Of a stretch of 26,335 nucleotides of DNA, positions 21,524 to 26,335 are shown in pieces. Position 1 is the stretch's first letter, and the number at the start of each line of letters is the position of its first letter. Where the stretch lies: positions 1 through 26,335 of IMG/VR virus record IMGVR_UViG_3300037089_000069; one strand, 5' to 3'. The notes under the pieces are model-generated. The model was not told where the DNA came from, made no database searches, and worked only from the letters and a program-made list of their open reading frames with translations. This DNA comes from a virus. The translations under genes were made by a program, and so were the position numbers.

Positions 21524-22077
21524 AAGAAGCGATTTGTGAGTTGGAAAGCATTAGTCCTTATAGCCAATCAAAGCATTATGAAATTGATAGGTTGCAAAAA
21601 GAATTACCAAAAGATTACGAGGTAAGAACATGGCGTGAGAGACTCCACGTAAATGGAGACGGCTTTGTTTTTATGCCCCCAATGGCATTTAAAAATTGTG
21701 TATCCGAAGCGGCAAAATATTTATCTATCCAAATACCCGGAAAAGGAAAATCAACATATACGAAGCATTTTGAAGCGGGGGTTATGGTCACAGAGGGCAT
21801 CGTCTTGCCGGTTAAAAAAGACGATGTTGCTGGAGAATGGTTTTTTGTGCCATCAGATGGGAAACGTGGTGGATCAAAACGAGTCCCTAAATGTTTCCCG
21901 GTAATACCGAAGTGGAAAGGCGCCGTCACGTTTTACATACTTGACGAAACCATAACACAGGATGTTTTGCATGAGCATCTTGAGGAAGCAGGTAAATTTA
22001 TAGGGGTTGGAAGATTCCGGCCTCGCAATAATGGCTTTTATGGGCGGTTCAAGGTCAATGAGATTGTTTGGGGATAA
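21520..22077 (+). CDS. Conserved phage protein with RAMP-like features (inferred)
   Basis: 185 aa, ATG 21520 behind CAGGAGGAG. It begins CELESISPYSQSKHY. Residues 45-66 (DGFVFMPPMAFKNCVSEAAK) recall the conserved helix entry of RAMP proteins, where a short Pro-containing strand leads into a helix. The end, FIGVGRFRPRNNGFYGRF (160-177), resembles the glycine-rich loop of Cas7/Csm3-type RAMP folds. It has no visible Cas partners and no nuclease residues. Homologues appear widespread in phages as unnamed proteins. It is the gene immediately before the first repeat tract. RNA binding is inference only. Confidence 0.55.
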   Translation: MKEAICELESISPYSQSKHYEIDRLQKELPKDYEVRTWRERLHVNGDGFVFMPPMAFKNCVSEAAKYLSIQIPGKGKSTYTKHFEAGVMVTEGIVLPVKKDDVAGEWFFVPSDGKRGGSKRVPKCFPVIPKWKGAVTFYILDETITQDVLHEHLEEAGKFIGVGRFRPRNNGFYGRFKVNEIVWG

Positions 22078-22084
22078 TGTAACT

Positions 22085-22194
22085 GGGGCCAGACTTGATG
22101 CGACCAGGCGTGGCGCGACCGGGCCGGGCAAGACGGGGATAGACGCGACAAGGCGTGGACAGACGCGACAGGACGCGACAAGACAAGGCAAGAT
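22085..22194 (+). repeat. Pentanucleotide-phased repeat tract, NNGRC x 22
   Basis: Read in steps of five, 22 consecutive units all have G at position 3 and a purine at position 4; 18 have C at position 5. The first two bases vary (GCGAC, CAGGC, GTGGC, AAGAC, AAGGC and others). GCGAC occurs five times. A 15-base set (GCGACMAGGCGTGGM) occurs twice, 45 bases apart. The tract fills the gap between two genes and ends 11 bases before GGAGGGG of the next gene. Confidence 0.85.
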
Positions 22195-22215
22195 AATAAT
22201 TTAAAGGAGGGGCGA

Positions 22216-22707
22216 ATGGAAAAGAAAAGTATCAGAGAGGCAAGTGTCGACACAAGGTTATTATATCAAAGGCTCTCGCAAATGGAGATAGGTGATTTCG
22301 TAAAATACTCGGAACTTAATAAGATTATTGGTCGTGATGTCCAGAAGGAAGGGCGCGGCTATATGAACACGGCGAGGATCATAGTGGAGCGTGAAGATGG
22401 AAAAACCTTCGGCGTTATAATCAACGAGGGGCTTAAATGCTTAGACAGTAAAGAGATAATTAACACGGCTGCTTTCTCAATCGGCCACATCAAGCGTACA
22501 TCACGGAGATCAATTAAGCGGATTTCTTGTATAGCCGATCTTTCCACATTACCTAACGAGGAAAAAATTCGACTCAACACTTATGCTTCTGTGTTGGGTG
22601 TTATGGCAATGATATCAAAAGGGAGCAGTATTAAAAAGATAGAACAAAAAGTGCAGGAGACTCAAGAACAGCTTCCATACGTCAAGACGTTGGAGGCCTT
22701 TAGATAA
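22216..22707 (+). CDS. Conserved phage protein of unknown function, flanked by repeat tracts
   Basis: 163 aa, ATG 22216 behind AAAGGAGGGG. The N-terminal segment (LYQRLSQMEIGDFVKYSELN, GRDVQKEGRGYMNTARIIVE) looks like a small winged-helix or regulatory domain. A basic motif, IGHIKRTSRRSIKRIS (about residues 94-109), and a helical C-terminus (NTYASVLGVMAMISKGSS, QLPYVKTLEAF) follow. The pattern is common in unrelated phages but unnamed. The Arg-rich motif suggests nucleic-acid binding. Both flanks carry five-base repeats, so the protein may bind them; this is untested. Confidence 0.6.
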   Translation: MEKKSIREASVDTRLLYQRLSQMEIGDFVKYSELNKIIGRDVQKEGRGYMNTARIIVEREDGKTFGVIINEGLKCLDSKEIINTAAFSIGHIKRTSRRSIKRISCIADLSTLPNEEKIRLNTYASVLGVMAMISKGSSIKKIEQKVQETQEQLPYVKTLEAFR

Positions 22708-22715
22708 TGCATAGT

Positions 22716-22790
22716 GAGATGGGTCGCGACGAGGTGGCTTTTGGTTTGGTGTGTCTGGGCGCGACAAGACCGGACAAGACAACGCAAGAG
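22716..22790 (+). repeat. Second pentanucleotide-phased tract, about 15 units
   Basis: Fifteen five-base units with G at position 3 in 13 and a pyrimidine at position 5 in 14. Clean units include GCGAC (twice), AAGAC (twice) and CGGAC; the middle is T-rich and degraded (TTGGT twice). It follows the 163-aa gene as the first tract precedes it. Confidence 0.7.
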
Positions 22791-22816
22791 ATTAAAATCC
22801 TATTGCCGGAGGAATA

Positions 22817-22993
22817 ATGACCGTAATAACTTTGACCGTTACCAATCTCAAGGGAGAGCCAAGAGACTTTGATGTAGATGTTTCAGCCCTTTATGGGATC
22901 GGCCTGTCCGAAGGGAGATATCTTCGGGTTGTGTGTGAATTCGATAAGAAGGGCGAACCAGTTAACGTCCGGTTGGTGAAGGTCAATGACTGA
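22817..22993 (+). CDS. Small beta-rich protein, unknown
   Basis: 58 aa, ATG 22817 behind CCGGAGGAA. MTVITLTVTNLKGEPRDFDV and YLRVVCEFDKKGEPVNVRLV suggest alternating beta strands, perhaps a small OB or SH3-like barrel. It overlaps the next gene by 8 bases. No family recognised. Confidence 0.55.
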   Translation: MTVITLTVTNLKGEPRDFDVDVSALYGIGLSEGRYLRVVCEFDKKGEPVNVRLVKVND

Positions 22994-23195
22994 CGCCATG
23001 TACTTCGGAAGAAGTGAGATATTGAGATGCTTAACGAGGCTGGGCATATGCTCTTCATGGCGTAGTGTCCAGCGTAGGAAGAAGGCTGGGACCCTCTTGT
23101 TGCGATATACTCCAGAGGGCCAGCCGTTTATCCTCGAAAAAGAAATACTGCAGCAGAAAATAAAACAGTCAGAAATAATCCTCGAAAAGTCATAA
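22986..23195 (+). CDS. Small putative HTH (Xis/MerR-like) DNA-binding protein
   Basis: 69 aa, ATG 22986 overlapping the previous gene. MYFGRSEILRCLTRLGICSS, then SVQRRKKAGTLLLRYTPEGQ and PFILEKEI, fit a short winged HTH of the excisionase/MerR type: helix, turn, basic recognition helix, hairpin wing. It lies just before a control region with three 11-base iterons and a palindrome, which are plausible targets. It may control the terminase genes or mark the packaging site. Confidence 0.5.
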   Translation: MTDAMYFGRSEILRCLTRLGICSSWRSVQRRKKAGTLLLRYTPEGQPFILEKEILQQKIKQSEIILEKS

Positions 23196-23201
23196 AATCT
23201 G

Positions 23202-23233
23202 CATTTGTCACCCATTTGTCACTAGCGTGTCAT
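23202..23233 (+). repeat. Three 11-bp-phased iterons (core TGTCA), candidate operator or pac site
   Basis: CATTTGTCAC occurs at 23202-23211 and 23213-23222, and a degenerate AGCGTGTCAT at 23224-23233. The spacing is 11 bases, one helical turn. Another TGTCAC spans the terminase start codon (23274-23279). Location just upstream of the small terminase gene fits a packaging or operator site. Confidence 0.55.
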
Positions 23234-23249
23234 CTTGCAATTCAAAAAA

Positions 23250-23269
23250 GGCTATAATATCATATAGCC
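23250..23269 (+). promoter_or_regulatory. Palindrome overlapping a TATAAT box before the terminase genes
   Basis: GGCTATA (23250-23256) and TATAGCC (23263-23269) are perfect 7-base inverted arms around ATATCA. TATAAT (23253-23258) lies within it. No good -35 box is seen at normal spacing, so activation by a protein bound at the iterons is possible. A start near 23265 would leave a leader of about 8 bases. Confidence 0.45.
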
Positions 23270-23272
23270 AAC

Positions 23273-23722
23273 ATGTCACTACTTACCCCTCAAGAAAACG
23301 AACAAATCACCAAGGAGGTTATATGTGAGACCCGTCGTCAGTTTGAGAAGGCTGGTTGGAAGGTCCCTCGTATCGCGAAGGAGCTTGCCCTTATCGGCTT
23401 CTCTGACATCCAGGACTATGTGATTGTTGATGAGGGCGGCGCGCTGCAGGTGCTCCCCCTCGACACACTCAAGAAGAACAAATCCAGGGCCATTAAGAAG
23501 GTCAGAGAGAAAACCATCATCACCGAATCCAAGGATGGCGAGAAGATTTACAAGACCTCGATTGTCGAGTTTGAGCTTCACGACAAGATGGACTCGCTCC
23601 GGCTCGGGGTGGAGATCATCGGCATCAAGAAGCCCAAAGAGATCAAACTATCCGGGACCGTGAACCTTGCCGACGTATTGAATGCAGCGCGTGAGAGGGC
23701 GAATGCAAAGCCAAGCGATTGA
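23273..23722 (+). CDS. terS: Terminase small subunit
   Basis: 149 aa from ATG 23273; no Shine-Dalgarno is seen, and the promoter position suggests a nearly leaderless mRNA. The protein follows the small terminase pattern: an N-terminal helical DNA-binding part (RIAKELALIGFSDIQDYV), a central acidic-hydrophobic segment (VIVDEGGALQVLPLDTL) and KTSIVEFELHDKMDSLRLGV near the end. It should recognise the packaging site on concatemeric DNA and hand it to the large subunit, whose gene overlaps by 20 bases. Confidence 0.75.
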   Translation: MSLLTPQENEQITKEVICETRRQFEKAGWKVPRIAKELALIGFSDIQDYVIVDEGGALQVLPLDTLKKNKSRAIKKVREKTIITESKDGEKIYKTSIVEFELHDKMDSLRLGVEIIGIKKPKEIKLSGTVNLADVLNAARERANAKPSD

Positions 23723-25178
23723 TTATCAACTTGAGATGGCCAAGGACCTGGCGGGGTTCGCTAAAGACCCCTACGGCTTCGTGCTGTATGCCTTTCCATG
23801 GGGTAGTGGCGAGCTGAAGAACTTCTCCGGCCCGGAGGATTGGCAGATAGACTTGCTCAAGGCGATAGGCTCAGAACTCCTCACGGCTAACGAGGCGATA
23901 CAAATAGCAACAGCCTCTGGTCATGGCATCGGGAAATCGGCGCTCGTCTCCTGGTTGATCCTGTGGGCTTTAAGCACCATGACGGACACCCGGGGCGTTG
24001 TGACGGCCAACACCGAGACCCAGCTTAAGACAAAGACCTGGGCTGAACTGGCCAAGTGGCATAGACTTTTCATTGCGAATCAATGGTTCACCCTCACCGC
24101 TACGGCAATCTACTCCTCTGATCCCAACTACGAGCGTACCTGGCGGATGGATATGGTCCCGTGGTCGATCAATAACACAGAGGCTTTCGCTGGACTGCAT
24201 AACATCGGCAAACGTGTTGTCTTGATCTTTGATGAAGGATCCGTGATCCCCGACAAGATATGGGAAGTTTCTGAGGGGGCCTTGACTGATGCCGACACTG
24301 AGATCATCTGGGCGGTCTTTGGGAACCCGACACAGAACCAGGGACGATTCAAGGATTGCTTTGGTAAGCTGAAGCGCCGATGGATTCATAAGCAGATCGA
24401 CAGCCGGAGCGTCAGGCTTACAGACAAGAAGCAGATTGACAAATGGATTGAGGACTACGGTCTGGATTCTGACTTTGTGAAGGTCCGTGTCCGTGGCATG
24501 TTCCCGTCCATCTCTGCCAAGCAGTTCTATTCCGTCGAGGATGTTGACGCGGCCCTGGGGAAGTCCCTCAGGCCGGAGCAATACAACTTCGCTCCAAAGA
24601 TCATCACGGTTGACCCTGCATGGGAAGGCGACGACATGATGGAGATTGGTATGAGGCAGGGGCTGTCTTTCCGTATTCTCCGCACTATTCCAAAGAACGA
24701 CAACGACATCCAGATGGCCAACCTGGTCAGCCAGATCGAGAAGGACGAGGACGCCGATGCGGTGTTCATCGATGGCGGATTCGGGACCGGGATCATCTCC
24801 GCAGGCCGTACCTGGGGGAAGTCATGGCAGATCGTATGGTTCGCAGAGAAGTCTGCAAACCTTGGCTGTCTGAATAAGCGCGCCGAGATGGCCACGGAAG
24901 CTAAACGATGGCTCAAGGACGGCGGTGCTATTCCCGACGACAAGGAGCTTTATGAGGATATTCTCTGCCCTGAGACCGTACCGAGGACGGACGGCAAGAT
25001 CCAGCTTGAATCCAAGAAGGAAATCAAGAAGAGGCTCGGCAGGTCCCCCGGAAAGTTCGATGCGTGGATACTTTCCTTTGCGTATCCGGTCAGCCCGAAG
25101 CAACGAGGCGGACACGGGTTAGAGGCTGATCAATCGAATGTCCACAGTGACTACGATCCTTTCAATAACTTACCTTAA
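23703..25178 (+). CDS. terL: Terminase large subunit
   Basis: 491 aa from ATG 23703 behind GAGAGGG. The ATPase domain has Walker A GHGIGKS (residues 73-79), Walker B VVLIFDEGS (172-180) and coupling motif FGNPT (207-211). The RNase H-like nuclease domain has acidic residues in IITVDPAW, VFIDGGFG and KFDAWILSFAYP. It drives DNA into the prohead and cuts it. The stop TAA (25176-25178) overlaps the start of the portal-like duplicate segment, so its last residues may have been reshaped by recombination. Confidence 0.92.
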   Translation: MQSQAIDYQLEMAKDLAGFAKDPYGFVLYAFPWGSGELKNFSGPEDWQIDLLKAIGSELLTANEAIQIATASGHGIGKSALVSWLILWALSTMTDTRGVVTANTETQLKTKTWAELAKWHRLFIANQWFTLTATAIYSSDPNYERTWRMDMVPWSINNTEAFAGLHNIGKRVVLIFDEGSVIPDKIWEVSEGALTDADTEIIWAVFGNPTQNQGRFKDCFGKLKRRWIHKQIDSRSVRLTDKKQIDKWIEDYGLDSDFVKVRVRGMFPSISAKQFYSVEDVDAALGKSLRPEQYNFAPKIITVDPAWEGDDMMEIGMRQGLSFRILRTIPKNDNDIQMANLVSQIEKDEDADAVFIDGGFGTGIISAGRTWGKSWQIVWFAEKSANLGCLNKRAEMATEAKRWLKDGGAIPDDKELYEDILCPETVPRTDGKIQLESKKEIKKRLGRSPGKFDAWILSFAYPVSPKQRGGHGLEADQSNVHSDYDPFNNLP

Positions 25179-25365
25179 TCCCTCGGCGACGCTGGCCAGC
25201 AGGACGCTACGATCCGGCCTTATGGCTGGCATGACCTCCCCTGCACGGCCATGGTTCAAGATCGGCACGGTTGATCCTGACATGGCAGATCACGGCAAGT
25301 TCAAGAAGTGGCTCTATGATGTCGAGACCGGGATGAGGGATATCTTCACAGGAGTGACACAATGA
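25138..25365 (+). pseudogene. Displaced internal fragment of the portal gene
   Basis: Residues from NPSATLASRTLRSGLMAGMT to VETGMRDIF match the portal at 26116-26285. The DNA of 25177-25346 is about 89% identical (18 mismatches in 170), many of them synonymous. The portal N-terminus (about 68 codons) and everything after MRDIF are missing. The frame is open, has its own ATG at 25138 inside terL, and its TGA overlaps the next ATG, so a 75-aa peptide could still be made. It is most likely a recombination scar. Confidence 0.85.
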
Positions 25366-25589
25366 ATCTGCTCAAGCCCTTAAAGAATCAACGCGGCTGT
25401 TTCGGCGGCGGACCAGCGGCTCCACCTCCTCCGGCGCCGATCCCGGATCAGAACACGGCGGCGGTGCAGGCGGTGATGACCGACAATGACAGACGCAAGA
25501 GAGTAGCAGCATCCAGCACGTTATTGACAAGTCCGGAGGGCATCACGGCCCCGGATAAGAATAAACCGACCAGCCTCTTAGGGTCGTAG
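25362..25589 (+). CDS. Small phage structural-module protein, unknown
   Basis: 75 aa, ATG 25362 (ATGA overlap). A glycine/proline-rich stretch (CFGGGPAAPPPPAPIPDQ) is followed by a helix (DNDRRKRVAASSTLLTSPEG) and a KPTSLLGS ending. Short proteins with this ending are common between terminase and portal genes in phages. The role is unknown; perhaps a head-assembly factor. Confidence 0.65.
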   Translation: MNLLKPLKNQRGCFGGGPAAPPPPAPIPDQNTAAVQAVMTDNDRRKRVAASSTLLTSPEGITAPDKNKPTSLLGS

Positions 25590-25602
25590 AAAGGAACAGA
25601 AA

Positions 25603-25911
25603 ATGGTTGATAACTTAGTGATGGTACTCGTTCAAGGATCGACCTTGATGGGGAAGCTCGAAGAGCAGGGCGGCAAGCTACGTCTCAACGGCCCCATGAG
25701 ATTCCAACTTATGAAGAATCCCCAAAACCCGAATGAGGGCATGATGGGATTAGAGTGGTTGCCCGGCAAGCCAGCCTTCGTCGTCCTCAAGGATTACGGC
25801 TTCTATTATCCTGTGAAGGACAAACAACTTGAAGGCCTCTACATCCAGGCGACTACAGGGATTCAAATAGCTCCCGGAAACGTGGGGCTTAACTCTGCAA
25901 GGGTGAATTAA
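25603..25911 (+). CDS. Hypothetical beta-rich protein before the portal
   Basis: 102 aa, ATG 25603 behind AAAGGAACAG. Alternating strands (VDNLVMVLVQGSTLMGKLEE, GLEWLPGKPAFVVLKDYGFY) suggest a small barrel. There are no catalytic motifs. Its stop ends directly before the portal ATG, implying co-expression with head genes. Confidence 0.6.
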   Translation: MVDNLVMVLVQGSTLMGKLEEQGGKLRLNGPMRFQLMKNPQNPNEGMMGLEWLPGKPAFVVLKDYGFYYPVKDKQLEGLYIQATTGIQIAPGNVGLNSARVN

Positions 25912-26335
25912 ATGGCAGAAGCACGACCAGACAGCCCGTCGAACAGTTGGCTCGTAAGGGATCACTTCCAGCGAAGGTTCAACTCCATGGAGCAGGAGAG
26001 AACTTCGTTCCTTCCTCATTGGCAGGAGATAGCCGATTTTATCCGTCCACGGTCAGTCCGCATCAACACGACGGTCGACAGCTCGAAGGGCAATAAGGCG
26101 AACCAGAGGATCATCAATCCCTCGGCGACGCTGGCCAGTAGAACGCTGCGCTCCGGGCTTATGGCTGGCATGACCTCTCCCGCCCGTCCATGGTTCAAGA
26201 TCGGCACAGTTGATCCCGACATGCAGGAGCACGGCAAGTTCAAGAAGTGGCTCTATGACGTAGAGACCGGCATGAGGGATATCTTCGCCAAGTCGAATCT
26301 CTATCAGGTGCTGCCCTCGGTCTATGGGGCGTTGT
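25912..26335 (+). CDS. Portal (head-tail connector) protein, N-terminal part
   Basis: ATG 25912 follows the previous stop directly; 141 codons are present before the window ends. RDHFQRRFNSMEQERTSFLP, then HWQEIADFIRPR and SATLASRTLRSGLMAGMTSP, are characteristic of the head-to-tail connecting protein family of T7-like podoviruses. The portal forms a dodecamer at one capsid vertex and is the channel for packaging and ejection. A second partial copy lies at 25177-25346. Confidence 0.88.
   Translation, partial: MAEARPDSPSNSWLVRDHFQRRFNSMEQERTSFLPHWQEIADFIRPRSVRINTTVDSSKGNKANQRIINPSATLASRTLRSGLMAGMTSPARPWFKIGTVDPDMQEHGKFKKWLYDVETGMRDIFAKSNLYQVLPSVYGAL

Noticed and set aside
22007-22204. 65-aa open frame through the pentanucleotide tract (DATRRG-type repeats)
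   Set aside because: Five-base repeats automatically give a repetitive peptide in any open frame. No ribosome site is seen and it starts inside another gene. I treat the tract as non-coding DNA.
22085-22790. CRISPR array
   Set aside because: The repeats are 5-base phased without 20-40 base spacers or long identical repeats, and there are no Cas1/Cas2 genes.
23311-23328. AAGGAGG followed by ATGTGA, a start-stop unit within terS
   Set aside because: The bases encode Lys-Glu-Val-Ile-Cys-Glu in the terS frame; chance is the simplest explanation, and no downstream frame would benefit.
1-26335. tRNA genes, integrase or reverse transcriptase/diversity-generating element
   Set aside because: I saw no cloverleaf with a T-loop GGTTCGA-type motif and no protein with integrase or RT motifs. 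The portal and fibre resemble those of some DGR phages, but no template/variable repeat pair was seen.

Overview
The window is about 26 kb of a tailed double-stranded DNA bacteriophage with a T7-type (podovirus-like) virion. The evidence is a head-tail connector-type portal, a run of very large alpha-helical internal virion proteins, and a tail fibre whose N-terminus resembles the T7 gp17 attachment domain. Genes are packed tightly, mostly through 4-base ATGA overlaps, and all but one lie on the + strand. The host is probably Gram-negative: there are Sec signal peptides, a lipobox peptide, an M15 endolysin and AGGAGG-type ribosome sites. The sequence alone does not identify the host. No integrase, phage RNA polymerase, DNA polymerase or tRNA is visible. 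Capsid and tail-tube genes presumably lie beyond the portal, which runs off the right edge.

Layout. (1) 1-8399: end of an unidentified virion gene, small acetyltransferase-like protein, three internal/ejection proteins (182, 606 and 1463 aa) and the tail fibre. (2) 8422-9809: two genes with signal peptides, the second a right-handed beta-helix protein broken by a frameshift at a G6 run. (3) 9836-12108: lysis region with several small membrane proteins, an M15 peptidase endolysin, a 24-aa lipopeptide and a DUF1353 protein. (4) 12109-13189: palindrome, promoter, small HTH regulator and two membrane proteins. (5) 13270-14536: DNA methyltransferase whose 3' end is invaded by a minus-strand HNH endonuclease, leaving a second copy of the methyltransferase C-terminus. 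(6) 14533-18854: recombination and nuclease genes (putative ssDNA-binding/annealing protein, PD-(D/E)XK exonuclease, VRR-NUC nuclease) among small unknown genes. (7) 18855-20670: strong promoter, a structured-RNA candidate ending in a terminator, a DUF1376 replication protein and a DnaB-like helicase. (8) 20648-23195: a chain of tiny coupled genes, a 185-aa protein with RAMP-like features, and two pentanucleotide-phased repeat tracts around a 163-aa conserved phage protein. (9) 23196-26335: control region with 11-bp iterons and a palindrome, terminase small and large subunits, a displaced portal fragment, two small genes and the portal.

How it works together: terminase and portal package DNA; the internal proteins and fibre form the ejection and adsorption apparatus; the lysis block releases progeny; the regulator block probably sets transcription timing; the recombination and replication blocks copy the genome. 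The least explained parts are the RNA at 18898-19003, the NNGRC repeat tracts at 22085-22194 and 22716-22790, the methyltransferase/HNH junction, and the duplicated portal fragment after the terminase. No calls were checked against databases.
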